NCBI RefSeq assembly: GCF_014648775.1 | Contig: NZ_BMRT01000013.1 | Span: forward strand, 1-64,000 | Direction of reading: 5' to 3' | DNA length: 64,000 nucleotides | From: Streptomyces abikoensis | Lineage (GTDB): Bacteria > Actinomycetota > Actinomycetes > Streptomycetales > Streptomycetaceae | In this document: positions 53,377 through 62,548 of the stretch, one piece after another | Layout: every line of letters starts with the position of its first letter | Position numbering within the stretch: the first letter of the stretch is position 1 | Made by a program: the position numbers and the translations under genes | The notes under the pieces: generated by a model | Database searches by the model: none | The model's input: the letters and a program-made list of their open reading frames with translations, nothing else | What the model was told of the DNA's origin: nothing

Positions 53377-53886
53377 ATGACCGGCTCTGTGCAGCTCCCG
53401 CTGCTGTTTCTTGATGTCGACGGCCCGCTCATCCCCTTCGGGGCGGCACCCCAGCAGTATCCGACCTATGCGACCGAGCCCGGTCTGTACGGAGCCAACA
53501 GGAACCCGCTCCTGGCCCGGGTCAATCCTCAGCACGGCGCCAGCCTGGCCGCTCTTCCGTGTGAGGTGGTCTGGGCCACGACGTGGATGGATGAGGCAAA
53601 CGAATGCATCGCTCCGTTGCTCGGCCTCCAGCAGCTCGCCGTGGTGGTCTGGCCGGAGCCGTCAGACACGGATGAGCAGGACGAACGCGCCGGACTGCAC
53701 TGGAAGACCCGTGCCCTCGTCGAATGGGCTGCGGGGCGACCGTTCGTATGGGTGGATGACGAGCTCACCGACACGGATCGATCCTGGGTCGCCGCCCACC
53801 ACCCCGCACGCGCTCTGCTCCATCGGGTCGATGCCCGCCTTGGCCTGACCGATGGTGACTATGCGGCTCTCAACTCGTGGCTGTGA
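53377..53886 (+). CDS. HAD-like protein
   Basis: A 169-residue protein with the first HAD motif FLDVDGPL (~11-18), the WATTWMDEAN segment and the acidic FVWVDDELTDTD (~125-136). Single-domain, cytosolic. Common among uncharacterised actinobacterial HAD proteins. Confidence 0.8.
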   Translation: MTGSVQLPLLFLDVDGPLIPFGAAPQQYPTYATEPGLYGANRNPLLARVNPQHGASLAALPCEVVWATTWMDEANECIAPLLGLQQLAVVVWPEPSDTDEQDERAGLHWKTRALVEWAAGRPFVWVDDELTDTDRSWVAAHHPARALLHRVDARLGLTDGDYAALNSWL

Positions 53887-53949
53887 CAGCCGTTCGGGTC
53901 GGAGGAGGTCAGCCGGCAGTACTTGGCGGCGGTTGACCAGGGATAACGT

Positions 53950-54636
53950 GTGCTCATGGCGGAGGTACGCGGGTGGAGCTATGAGGGCACGGAGCTGGCG
54001 TGGATCCACGACCGGCTCGGGCGACCCGATGGCGGGCCTGGGCATGCGGTGTCCGAGCTTGTGCCGGGGTGCTTCGGCGCCTATCTGCGTATCTTCCACC
54101 CGTTCCAGGCCATGGATGGATCCGGTCGCACCTGCTCCTGGCGCACGTTGGCCGAAGCGTACGGGGTCCCCTTTCACGCCGAGCTGTCCCATCGGTCACT
54201 GCCGGCCGGGACTGCTCCATCCAGTGGGCCTTTGTGGCTGGCCGAGTCGGGCCAGCTTGACGACCGGAGCCGCCGGGCACTGCAGCGTTGCCTCGCTCCG
54301 GCGACGGGCGACCAACCGGTTTTCTACGCCTATGACCTGGTGGCCATGAGCGAGGATGTGGACTCGCCGATAGAACGCTGCTCGTCTTTGGCCGGCCTTG
54401 ATTCCACGCATGCGGCTGTGCGTACCGAAATCGGCGATGTGGACGGTCCGGAGTTCTGGTGGCCGCAGGACCGAAGCTGGGTGGTCACCAGCGACCACGA
54501 CCTACTCTCCACCTACATCGGCTGCTCAACCGAGACAGCACGACGTATCCTGCAAGCCGACGAGCTCGAGGTTTTGCCCGTTACGCAGCAGACCCGCGTC
54601 GACTTCTATGCCGACGAGAGCGGGCACCTCCGGTGA
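53950..54636 (+). CDS. Hypothetical protein
   Basis: A 228-residue protein (GTG 53950 or ATG 53956) with SELVPGCFGAYLRIFHPFQA, EFWWPQDRSWVVTSDHDLLS and STYIGCSTETARRILQADEL. A typical Streptomyces family of unknown role, possibly immunity-like. Likely separate from the HAD gene by ~60 bp. Confidence 0.7.
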   Translation: MLMAEVRGWSYEGTELAWIHDRLGRPDGGPGHAVSELVPGCFGAYLRIFHPFQAMDGSGRTCSWRTLAEAYGVPFHAELSHRSLPAGTAPSSGPLWLAESGQLDDRSRRALQRCLAPATGDQPVFYAYDLVAMSEDVDSPIERCSSLAGLDSTHAAVRTEIGDVDGPEFWWPQDRSWVVTSDHDLLSTYIGCSTETARRILQADELEVLPVTQQTRVDFYADESGHLR

Positions 54637-55015
54637 GCCTCGCCGGGGAGCCCTGACGCGACCCACCAGACAGGACCGGGGCTGCGGGCACGGCCGTCTC
54701 CTGACCGTGCCTGTACGGGGGCTTTGCGAAAACGCTGCGTGACTGAAGTGGGGCTCCCGGGCCCGCGAAGGCGCCCCCGAATTCGCCGGTGGGCCGGGGT
54801 CTTCGCGTCGGGGCTGGTGCAGCCAGTGCCACGCTGCCGAGACGGTCGCGAGGGTCGCCTCTACCCCACCTCTCCCAGCAGGGCTTCAACCTCTCCGCTT
54901 GATCACCGGTCTGCTTGCGGACAGACTGCGCACCATGAGGTTCAAAGGCATACCCACCGGCCCACCGACCACGGACGTCGAGGCGGACCTCATCCATGCA
55001 ACGGCAGGCTCACCA

Positions 55016-55549
55016 GTGAGTACCGACCTGCCCCGCTTCCGCTACCACCCCGACCCTGTCGCAAGCGGGTCCGTCCGTGAGAGCGCCGAGGCCTGCGCCT
55101 GCTGCAACCGCAGCACGGGGTGGATCTACACCGCTACCTTCTATACGGCCCAAAATGTCAGTGGGAGATTCTGCCCCTGGTGCATCGCCAACGGCAGTGC
55201 CGCTGAACGATTCGAAGGTGAATTCACCGACGCATACGGGCTCGACGGGGTCAGTGAGGAGACCTTGAAGGAGGTCACCCGCTGCACCCCCGGCTTCCAT
55301 GCCTGGCAGGATCCGCACTGGCTTGTCCACTGCGACGACGCGGCTGCTTTCATCGGCGAGGTCGGATACAGCGAGCTGGCAGCCCATCCCGAGGCACTCG
55401 ACCGGCTGCGGCTCGACCTTCGGATGGGTGGTTGGCACGACGCGTCCCAGCTCGATACCTTCCTGAACCATCTCGGGCAGGGGGCAAGCGCGATGCTCTT
55501 CCGCTGTACCGTCTGCGGCACTCATCTCGCCTACGCCGACGCTTCCTAG
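55016..55549 (+). CDS. CbrC-family protein
   Basis: A 177-residue CbrC/UPF0167 protein: LPRFRYHPDPVASGSVRESA, CACCNRSTGWIYTATFY, FCPWCIANGSAAERFEGEFT and a C-terminal CTVCGTHL form Cys pairs for metal. E. coli CbrC affects colicin E2 tolerance. The GTG at 55016 gives the usual short N-terminus; an ATG at 54899 would add 39 residues. 54637-55015 has no other gene. Confidence 0.85.
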   Translation: MSTDLPRFRYHPDPVASGSVRESAEACACCNRSTGWIYTATFYTAQNVSGRFCPWCIANGSAAERFEGEFTDAYGLDGVSEETLKEVTRCTPGFHAWQDPHWLVHCDDAAAFIGEVGYSELAAHPEALDRLRLDLRMGGWHDASQLDTFLNHLGQGASAMLFRCTVCGTHLAYADAS

Positions 55550-56263
55550 CCACTGCCAGCCCCCGGCCGACCCGCGTCCCTTCCCTGCAAAGGCCCCACA
55601 GCCAGCGGGAGCGGTTCGTTACGAGGGGTGGCGGTAATCAAGCGGCCGGGCCATAGCCGTGCTGGTCGAGACGGGGCGGAAGATTCCTGTCAGCCCCGCC
55701 AGGCAGTGGCCCTCCCTGGCATTCCCCGGTTCAGGCTGTCCTCCCCGGTGGGGCCGTTGCTCGCGGTGCAGCTGGTGCCCAGGTAACTGTCGACAGCGAC
55801 GGACTGACCGCCCGGCCGCCGTTGCCGCACGTACCCCGTAGCCACATCCCGCTTCAGCGGATCGACAAGACGTGGGCCGCCGCCGCCTCGTGCCCCGAGC
55901 GCGGATGAGCGGGGAGGTCGACGAGGCCGAAGCCGATCCGGGTCCAGACTGCGTGGAGGAGTCAACAGTGGAGCCCTTGCCGGACGGCGCTGGGTAATCC
56001 GGCGAGTTTTCAAGGCCTGGCGGCCCGTCCGCTCACACACCACTCGCGCAAACGGCTCCGTGACGAGGAGTCCGAGGCCGAATAGAACGCCTCTCTGGGG
56101 AGAATCACCAGGGTCGGCGCTTTGCTGCCGCCAACGCCAAGGCAACGCAGGCGGCGGCACACCGACTCATCGAACGCCAGCAACCCGACCGAGTCCGCCA
56201 CACCCCACTCCGACCTGGCGAGACCACAGGATCGGCGCCTTGGCGCGACTGCGCGGGTGGGGG
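55550..56263. other. 700-bp gap without recognised gene
   Basis: A minus-strand frame of ~156 residues (55690-56160) is open but low-complexity and Arg/Pro/Gly-rich; I do not accept it as a gene. No structure or repeat stands out. Confidence 0.35.
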
Positions 56264-56824
56264 CTATTCCAACAACCGTTGCCTGATCAGCGCCATGACC
56301 TCCGCGCGACTGCGCTTGCCGTTGTCTGAGGCGTGGAGGTGGTTGCCGATGCGCACCGAGACGGCGATCAGGCAGCGGGCCTCGACCTCGTCCTCGTCGG
56401 GGCAGAAGGAGGAGAACAGCGAACGCAGGTAATCCATACGGCGGTTGTCCACGCAGCGCAGTCGCTCGGCGACGGCCGCGTCACGGCGGGCCCACTCGCG
56501 GATCGCCAGATCGGCGGTGGTACCCCGCACCGGCCCGTCGGTGGCCGCGGCGACGATGGCGAACAGTCGCTCCAGTCTGGCCCTGGCGTCTCCCCCGCCG
56601 CTCTCCACCTGCTCGATCACTCTCTCGGCGACCTCGCACTCCCAGGTGTCGAGCATTTCTGTCAGCAGCGCGTCCCGGTTGCGGAAGTACCCGTAGAAGC
56701 CGCCCTTGCTGACGCCGAGTGCCTGCGCCAGCACCTCGATCCGGACTGCTTCCGGGCCGCCTGCGGCGAGTGCCCGCAAGCCTTCCTCGATCCACTTGCC
56801 GCGTGGTGTGCGCGTCGCACCCAT
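56264..56824 (-). CDS. TetR-family repressor
   Basis: A 186-residue TetR: IEVLAQALGVSKGGFYGYFR (~30-50) is the helix-turn-helix, followed by NRDALLTEMLDTWE and a ligand domain. The ATG at 56824 follows GAGGAGG. Divergent from the DUF2867 gene across ~108 bp containing palindromic operators, so it likely represses both. Confidence 0.9.
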   Translation of the reverse strand: MGATRTPRGKWIEEGLRALAAGGPEAVRIEVLAQALGVSKGGFYGYFRNRDALLTEMLDTWECEVAERVIEQVESGGGDARARLERLFAIVAAATDGPVRGTTADLAIREWARRDAAVAERLRCVDNRRMDYLRSLFSSFCPDEDEVEARCLIAVSVRIGNHLHASDNGKRSRAEVMALIRQRLLE

Positions 56825-56854
56825 GGTGTGTGCCTCCTCACATCCTCGCCAAGC

Positions 56855-56912
56855 ATACGGTGGCGTATAGATGACTCCAAGCGGGTATCTGTACGCCACC
56901 GTATAGATACCC
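56855..56912. promoter_or_regulatory. TetR operators between the repressor and DUF2867 genes
   Basis: ATACGGTGGCGTATAG (56855-56870) reappears inverted as GTACGCCACCGTATAG (56891-56906). The second copy is embedded in a longer imperfect palindrome, GGGTATCT...AGATACCC (56883-56912). Position and symmetry fit operators of the adjacent TetR. Confidence 0.7.
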
Positions 56913-56932
56913 GCATGGAGAGGAGCCCGCTC

Positions 56933-57535
56933 ATGCGGCTTCCCCGAACCGCCCACACCAGCCTCCCCTGGCGGATCCACGAGATCGCCGGCGACTTCAC
57001 GGTTGAGGACGTGTGGGCACTGCCCACCCCCGGCGGACCCGACGACCTTGTGTGGCTGGTGCGCCAGTTCGCCGAAGGAATCAGGGGCGGGGTGAGCGGA
57101 GAAGGTCCCGTCTCCCGCGTGCTCTTCGCCGTCCGCTGGAAGCTCGGGGCGCTGCTCGGCTGGGACAAGTCCGATACCGGCATCGGCACCCGGCTGCCCT
57201 CCCTGCGCGACCGTTTGCCGAAGGACCTCCGCGAGGGTTCTCAGGGTCCCGACCTCGGCTCTTCTCCGTTCACCTCGCTCTACCTGAGGGACGACGAGTG
57301 GGCCGCCGAGATGGGCAACAAGACCGTGCACGCAGTGATGCACATCGGCTGGGTCCCGGACGGGGCCGGGGGCTACCGGGGCCAGATGGCCGTCCTGGTG
57401 AAGCCGAACGGGTTTTTCGGAACCCTCTATATGGCCGCTATCAAGCCTTTCCGGTACGCCGGGGTATACCCGGCGCTGATGCGCTCCATCGCCCGCGAGT
57501 GGCAGGCGAACGCCGCCAGCCGGGTCGCGCGCTGA
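56933..57535 (+). CDS. DUF2867-family protein
   Basis: A 200-residue protein: TPGGPDDLVWLVRQFAEGIR, SRVLFAVRWKLGALLGWDKS, VHAVMHIGWV and FFGTLYMAAIKPFRYAGVYP are DUF2867. It has amphipathic or membrane-binding character near the C-terminus. It starts ATG 56933 after GGAGAGGAG. Likely regulated by the divergent TetR; function unknown. Confidence 0.85.
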   Translation: MRLPRTAHTSLPWRIHEIAGDFTVEDVWALPTPGGPDDLVWLVRQFAEGIRGGVSGEGPVSRVLFAVRWKLGALLGWDKSDTGIGTRLPSLRDRLPKDLREGSQGPDLGSSPFTSLYLRDDEWAAEMGNKTVHAVMHIGWVPDGAGGYRGQMAVLVKPNGFFGTLYMAAIKPFRYAGVYPALMRSIAREWQANAASRVAR

Positions 57536-57576
57536 CGCGGTGCCACTATGGCCTGTCCGGCGGGTCATAAGCGGAG

Positions 57577-57970
57577 TCAGAGGCGAATGGCAGCAACATT
57601 CACGGTACAGGTGCCGACGTGGCCCGCGAGCTCGAGACCGTCGCTGACCAACGCCGTTCGCAGCCGCTCGGTCCGCCGGTTGAACCGGCAGGTGAGCCCA
57701 GGTGCCTGCTCGGCGAACGCCTGGTGCGAACTGGAGCTCTCCGCGCGGGTGAACCGACGGGCCCGTGGTGGCACCACGATGTACTTGCCGGGCGCCGGCA
57801 GATCGCGGGGGAATCACAGGCGACGGACTCGACGGATTTCCAGATGTCCGGCTGGTTCGTCCCGGATGCGACGTCGATGGCTCTGGCCCTCCCTCGATCT
57901 CTATGCGAACTGCCTGGAGGAAGTCCCCGATGATGACGGTGCTCTGGCGCGTGAACGTGTCTGCGTATGC
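57577..57970 (-). mobile_element. ISL3-type transposase remnant
   Basis: The segment RRFTRAESSSSHQAFAEQAP GLT.RF.RRTERLR.AL...G is the ISL3 pattern around AFAEQ.PGLT and RRTERLRTALVSDGLELAG. The upstream minus-strand frames hold pieces of the N-terminus (IGDFLQAVRIEIEGGPEPST) in another frame. The catalytic part is missing. Confidence 0.6.
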
Positions 57971-58000
57971 CACAGCGGCGCGGTGTGTGCGAGAACCGCC

Positions 58001-58630
58001 TCAAGGCCATCGAATGGGATAGGGGTGGGCGCGGGCAGCGTCGAAGAGGGGGTCGAGTGGGTCTCCCTCGTACCCGACGACGAGGCAGGCCGCAGCCACC
58101 AGTTCTCGGGAAAGCTCCATGAGCCGGGCCAGAGCCATCGTCTCGGATGGCAGTCCGGCCGGGTCGAAACCGAGTGCCCGGGCCACACGGTCGCGTCGCC
58201 GATCGAGGTCAGGCAGGTCCTCCCGGTCCTCGTCGGCGATTGCCCGGAGTTCTTCGGCTGTCCGACCGGGAGCGTCACGCCACCACGGCGCCACGAGACA
58301 CAGCCGCACCAGCTCCGGGAGCCCGAGCGCGAGCGGGCCGGCCTCGCCGTCGAGGCTCACATATACCACTGGGCGTTCCTCGCCTCCCTCGTCTACGAAG
58401 CAGAACGCGTCCCCCGAAGCGGCCCGCGCGAACCGCTCCAGCCGGGCCCCGGAGGCGAGCCGGACCCCCTCCTCCAGCATGTGGGGAACCGGGTCCGTCA
58501 CGTCCAGGTCTGCGACTCCGGCAAAGAACGCGACGGCCTCCTCGTCGGTTGCCAGGAGAGGCAGCGATGCCCCTGGGGCGTCCGGGCCGAAGGGTGCGCC
58601 AGGTCCGGCTGGTACGTTCGATACGTTCAA
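58001..58630 (-). CDS. Hypothetical protein
   Basis: A 209-residue acidic protein: PLLATDEEAVAFFAGVADLD, FCFVDEGGEERPVVYVSLDG, LCLVAPWWRDAPGRTAEELR. No family recognised; the fold pattern resembles SUKH-like or immunity-like proteins but that is a guess. ATG at 58630. Confidence 0.65.
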   Translation of the reverse strand: MNVSNVPAGPGAPFGPDAPGASLPLLATDEEAVAFFAGVADLDVTDPVPHMLEEGVRLASGARLERFARAASGDAFCFVDEGGEERPVVYVSLDGEAGPLALGLPELVRLCLVAPWWRDAPGRTAEELRAIADEDREDLPDLDRRRDRVARALGFDPAGLPSETMALARLMELSRELVAAACLVVGYEGDPLDPLFDAARAHPYPIRWP

Positions 58631-58866
58631 GCTGGAGCAAGCCGTCCGAGGCTGTCGACGGGCCAGCCCAGCCGGGCGGGATCGCCCTCGCCCGACACGC
58701 GGCGCGTATGCCTCCGGGCCGTGCGCGTAGGACCCGCAGGCGCCCCCAATGACGTCCGCGGCCGCGTACTCGGCGTGGCCGACGCGCCGGTTGGTGAGAC
58801 CGACGGCCTCGTCGCCGGCTCTTTAAGACGTTGTTGCATCTGGCGGGTTCGTCAACCTTCGACCGT

Positions 58867-58971
58867 GATGATCAGGGAGCGTCTTGTCCCGGACGGGTTA
58901 TGGGAGTTGTTCCAGCGGGTGGTGCCGGTGGCGCCGACACGTCCACAAGGCGGCGGGCGATGCTCTTGAGG
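58867..58971 (+). mobile_element. IS5-type transposase N-terminal fragment
   Basis: MIRERLVPDGLWELFQRVVP then VAPTRPQGGGR is the N-terminus of the IS5-type transposase whose C-terminal half lies inverted at 60357-61084. It ends in a stop after 34 residues. The protease gene begins its 3' end just beyond. Confidence 0.7.
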
Positions 58972-58981
58972 CCTGTTCGGC

Positions 58982-60004
58982 TCAGGCGGCGTTGCGGGCC
59001 TTGCGGCGGTGTACGACGGCGGCCGGGCCGCCACCGGCGACGATCAGGGCGCTGGCCGCACCGGCGATCGCGGCGGTGTTGTCGTTGGTGCCGGTCTCGG
59101 CGAGTGCGGAGCTCTTGTCAGCCGTGCCGGTCGTGGCGGGGCTGGAGCCCTGGTCGGCGGCCGAAGGCGTGGTGGCCCGCGCGGGCGCGGGGGCGTTGGC
59201 CTTCATCGTCTTGGTGATCCAGTTCACGTAGGCGGGTGCGCTGGTGTAGAGGCCGGGGCCCTCGGAGCACGGCGCCTTCGGGGCGCCGGGCCCGGAGGTG
59301 ACGCCGATCAGCTCCCAGCGGTCGCCCCGCCCCTTCTTGATCTGCGGTCCGCCGGAGTCGCCGAAGCAGGCCATGGACTTCGGCTTGGTGGTGATCGTGC
59401 ACAGGCGCGTGCGGTCCGCGTAGCCGGGCGCGCATTCGGACTCGGCGCCCCTGCGGGTGTTCAGCTCCTGCAGCCGGTCGGGGAAGGTGAGTTTGGTGTC
59501 GCTGGTGGTACCGAAGCCCAGGAGCCGGGTGGGTGTGCCGGGCCGCCCGGGCTCGTCGGCGATCTTGATGGGCTTCTGGGTGACTGGGCGGTCCAGGCGT
59601 ATCAGCGCGATGTCGTTCTTGTTGGCGGCCTTGTTGTCACCGTTGACGTAGCCGGGGTGGACGAAGGACCGGTCGATCTTGCGGACGGTGCCGCCGGACT
59701 TGCGGTGGTCGGTGCCGATGCGCACGATGCCGTCGAGTTCGATGCCCTCGACCGCGAGGCAGTGGGCCGCCGTCAGCACCCACTGCCGGTCGATCAGCGA
59801 CGCCCCGCAGTTCCCGTCGATCAGCCCCTGCGACGGCGCCGACTCCGGGATGACCGCCATGAAGGGGTAACTCTCGCTGGAGTCCGACCCGTTGACGAGG
59901 GCTGTGGCGCTGCCAGCCATCACGGTGGTGCAGGCCGCGACGGCGAGGGCGCCGACGAAGGCAGTGCGGACGGTACGGCGGCCCAGGGGCTTGAAACTGA
60001 ACAC
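58982..60004 (-). CDS. Secreted trypsin-like S1 serine protease with sortase-type anchor
   Basis: A 340-residue extracellular protease from the GTG at 60004. Signal peptide ~1-36 (RRTVRTAFVGALAVAACTTV, cleavage near SATA-LVNG). Catalytic His in VLTAAHCLA, Asp in NKNDIALIRL, Ser in CFGDSGGP. A Pro/Ala/Thr-rich linker is followed by LAETG, a hydrophobic segment (AAIAGAASALIVAGGGPAAV) and RRKAR, a sortase substrate tail of the LAxTG type. It should be displayed on the cell wall. IS5-type fragments flank it on both sides. Confidence 0.9.
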   Translation of the reverse strand: MFSFKPLGRRTVRTAFVGALAVAACTTVMAGSATALVNGSDSSESYPFMAVIPESAPSQGLIDGNCGASLIDRQWVLTAAHCLAVEGIELDGIVRIGTDHRKSGGTVRKIDRSFVHPGYVNGDNKAANKNDIALIRLDRPVTQKPIKIADEPGRPGTPTRLLGFGTTSDTKLTFPDRLQELNTRRGAESECAPGYADRTRLCTITTKPKSMACFGDSGGPQIKKGRGDRWELIGVTSGPGAPKAPCSEGPGLYTSAPAYVNWITKTMKANAPAPARATTPSAADQGSSPATTGTADKSSALAETGTNDNTAAIAGAASALIVAGGGPAAVVHRRKARNAA

Positions 60005-60356
60005 AGATGGTTCCCTTTTGCTTGGTGGATCTGTGCATTCAGCCTCGTCGTGCCGGGTCAGGCAGACCATCCGGGCAACGGGTCGGTCGGTCCTGTGGGC
60101 AGCCCTACCTGCGCACGGGGGAAACTCGGAGGCCGGAACAAGGAGAATCCGGCAGAGCACGGATCGGTGCCGGCATCTGCCGTGCTGCTACAACGAGTCC
60201 GGCATCGGGAACGCCAACGTGTCGCAGGTCGGTGAGCTGCGCGGTTACTGGGTTGCCAGCGGCGCCCAGTGGCATGAGCCGGAGCTGCGGCCGGCCGACT
60301 GGGATCTGCTGAAGCAGCTCGCCACCATTTCGCCCGGGTGGCGGTGATCCGGACCG
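60005..60356. other. Intergenic stretch upstream of the protease
   Basis: A short plus-strand frame (VSQVGELRGYWVASGAQWHE, ends at 60347) is protein-like but has no start or family. It may be the tail of a lost gene. Confidence 0.35.
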
Positions 60357-61084
60357 TCAGGAGCACCCCGGCTTGGCGGGTCGGCGATAGCAGATGAGGG
60401 CGGCGGCAATGCCGGCGAAGGCTAGGAAGCGCTCGGCATTGCGCTCGTAGCGGCGATGCAGGCGGCGGAAGCCGCCCAGCCAGCTCACTGTGCGCTCGAC
60501 GGTCCACCCGTGCCGGCCGAGGCGGGTGGAGGACTCTACCCCCCGGCGGGCGATGCGAGGCGTGATGTTGCGGGTGCGTAGCCATTTCCGCAGGTGATCG
60601 TAGTCGTAGCCCTTGTCGGCATGGAGCTTGGCAGGCCGGCGCCGCCGGGGACCTCCGCACGAGCGGATGGGCGGTATGCCGCGTACCAGGGGTTCGAGTC
60701 CGAGGCTGTCGTGGGTGTTCGCGGCGGAGATGCCGATGGAGAGGGGCAGACCGGTCCGCTCGGTAATCAAGTGGATCTTCGATCCGTTCTTTCCCCGATC
60801 GACAGGATTCGGGCCTGTCAGATCCCCCCTTTCATCGCGCGCATATTCACGGAGTCGATCGCGCACCGCGACCAGTCCAGATCGCCGCGCGAGCCCAGCT
60901 CGTCAAGCACCAGGCGGTGGAGCTTGCCCCATACCCGGGCCTGGCTCCACTCGGTGAAGTGCCGGTACACCGTCGGCCACGATGGACTGAACGTCTCCCC
61001 CGGTCCCCGTAGTGTCGTCGCCCGCCGCCTTGCGAACCCCGCCAGATCGCTGTCCTGGCCCGGCGGGAAGGCGGCCGGCCGCAA
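60357..61084 (-). mobile_element. IS5-type transposase pseudogene (C-terminal part)
   Basis: From 61084: TVYRHFTEWSQARVWGKLHR, LDWSRCAIDSVNMRAMKGG (first catalytic Asp), then after a frameshift at ~60830 GKNGSKIHLITERTGLPLSI, KLHADKGYDYDHLRKWLRTR (second Asp) and WTVERTVSWLGGFRRLHRRY (Glu). The N-terminus is missing; a matching N-terminal piece in the opposite orientation lies at 58867. Confidence 0.8.
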
Positions 61085-61096
61085 GTTGTGCAGCGG

Positions 61097-62020
61097 CTAC
61101 AGCCGGCCGTGTCGTGTCCACGGCCCGAGCTTCTTCGGGCTGCGGATCGCCCAGATCCGGGTGACGCGGCCGTCGGAGACGTCGAACGAGGCTACGGTCA
61201 TGACGACGCCGGCACGCTGGGCCACCAGGCCCGGCACACCGTTGACCGACCGCTCCAGGAGTTCGAGCCCCGGAGACTTGTCGGCAATGGCGATCATGTA
61301 CTGGGCTATGCGCGCGCCGCCCTCGACGGGGCGCAGGACGGTGCCGACCATGCCGCCGCCGTCAGCGGTCATCACGGCGGCCGGATCGAGGAGGCCGACG
61401 AGGGCTGTGATGTCCCTGGCCTCCCATGCCTCTTTGACGTGCTTCACCACGTCGGCCTGACCGGTCGTCGTCATCGGAGCGCGCGCGACGCTCACTCGTC
61501 GCCGAGCGGAGGCCGCCAGTTGTTTGCAGGCCGCGGGTGTCCGGCCGAGAACGTCGGCGATCTCGGTGAACGGGTAGCGGAAGACATCGTGGAGAACGAA
61601 CGCCACCCGCTCCGCGGGCGTCATCGACTCCAGGACGACGAGGAAGGCCATGGTCACCGATTCGTCCAGGACGATCTGGTCGGCGGGATCCGCAGGGCCG
61701 GTGGGGTCGACGTCGCCCGCATGGTTCCACTCGGTGCGGTCGGGCAGCGGCTCGGGCAGCCACGCGCCGACGTAGCGTTCACGGCGGACCCGCGCCGAGC
61801 CGAGCAGGTCCAGGCAGATGCGGCTGGTCACCGTCGTCAGCCAGGCGCCGGGAGACAGGATCTCCTCCCGCCGGCTTCGCGACAGCCCGTACCAGCGTGC
61901 AAAGGCATCTTGTACCGCGTCCTCGGCCTCGGTCACCGAACCGAGCAACCGGTAAGCGACATTGATCAGGTGACGTCGCTCGCCTGCTATCTCCTCTGCA
62001 CTGCCTCCGGCAGTCCCCAT
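61097..62020 (-). CDS. sigJ: ECF41-type RNA polymerase sigma factor (SigJ)
   Basis: A 307-residue sigma factor: region 2 (LINVAYRLLGSVTEAEDAVQ with DAFARWY), region 4 (ERVAFVLHDVFRYPFTEIAD with VLGRTPAACKQLASA-type), then a ~110-residue SnoaL-like C-terminal domain (VVKHVKEAWEARDITALVGL ... DGRVTRIWAIRSPKK) that regulates the ECF41 group in place of an anti-sigma factor. Divergent from a small membrane-protein gene at 62127, its probable target. Confidence 0.93.
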   Translation of the reverse strand: MGTAGGSAEEIAGERRHLINVAYRLLGSVTEAEDAVQDAFARWYGLSRSRREEILSPGAWLTTVTSRICLDLLGSARVRRERYVGAWLPEPLPDRTEWNHAGDVDPTGPADPADQIVLDESVTMAFLVVLESMTPAERVAFVLHDVFRYPFTEIADVLGRTPAACKQLAASARRRVSVARAPMTTTGQADVVKHVKEAWEARDITALVGLLDPAAVMTADGGGMVGTVLRPVEGGARIAQYMIAIADKSPGLELLERSVNGVPGLVAQRAGVVMTVASFDVSDGRVTRIWAIRSPKKLGPWTRHGRL

Positions 62021-62126
62021 ACGTTCTTCCGCCCCCTCGCCTTACCTTTCGCAGGCCCGCGTCGTCGGGATGGTGAGACCTTATCGACCTACTGCCCGAA
62101 GGCAGGGCGGAAAAGGGGACTGCGAC

Positions 62127-62519
62127 ATGGCCACTCAGATGACGAAGACGGCGAGGGCGGCGAGGGCGGCGAACGCACGACGCAGCTCCTCGTTCCTGCG
62201 GATGGCGATCGCCCTGCAGACCCTGACCATCTTCCTTCAGGCAGTCTCTGCCGGGCTTCTGCTGACTTCCTCCTACGGAGAGACACTGCACAGTGTCGGA
62301 GCCCGGGTGATGTACGGGGCATCGATGTTGTACGTGTTCGCCGCGGTGCTGGCGTGGAAGTGGGGCGGCGGCTCGGCCCGGTCAATCTGGCACGCGTCAG
62401 GTTTTCTCGTGCTCGCTTCGGTTCAGGTCGTGCTCGGCATCGCGCATGTCCCGTCGGTCCATCTCCCCTTGGGCGTCTTGATGTTCGGCCTGAGTGTGCT
62501 GGCGCTGGTAAGACGCTGA
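62127..62519 (+). CDS. Four-helix membrane protein
   Basis: A 130-residue protein with about four membrane segments (FLRMAIALQTLTIFLQAVSA, GARVMYGASMLYVFAAVLAW, ASGFLVLASVQVVLGIAHV, LPLGVLMFGLSVLALV). N-terminal 20 residues basic. Divergent from sigJ by 106 bp, a typical ECF41 neighbour position. Confidence 0.8.
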   Translation: MATQMTKTARAARAANARRSSSFLRMAIALQTLTIFLQAVSAGLLLTSSYGETLHSVGARVMYGASMLYVFAAVLAWKWGGGSARSIWHASGFLVLASVQVVLGIAHVPSVHLPLGVLMFGLSVLALVRR

Positions 62520-62548
62520 GGTTCGATACGTGGCTGCCTGGGGTCGTC

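Noticed and set aside
55690..56160. 156-residue minus-strand frame
   Set aside because: Low-complexity Arg/Pro/Gly composition, no ribosome site, no motif.
57548..58969. 473-residue plus-strand frame
   Set aside because: It covers the ISL3 remnant and the hypothetical gene at 58001-58630 antisense; composition is Arg/Gly/Val without motif.
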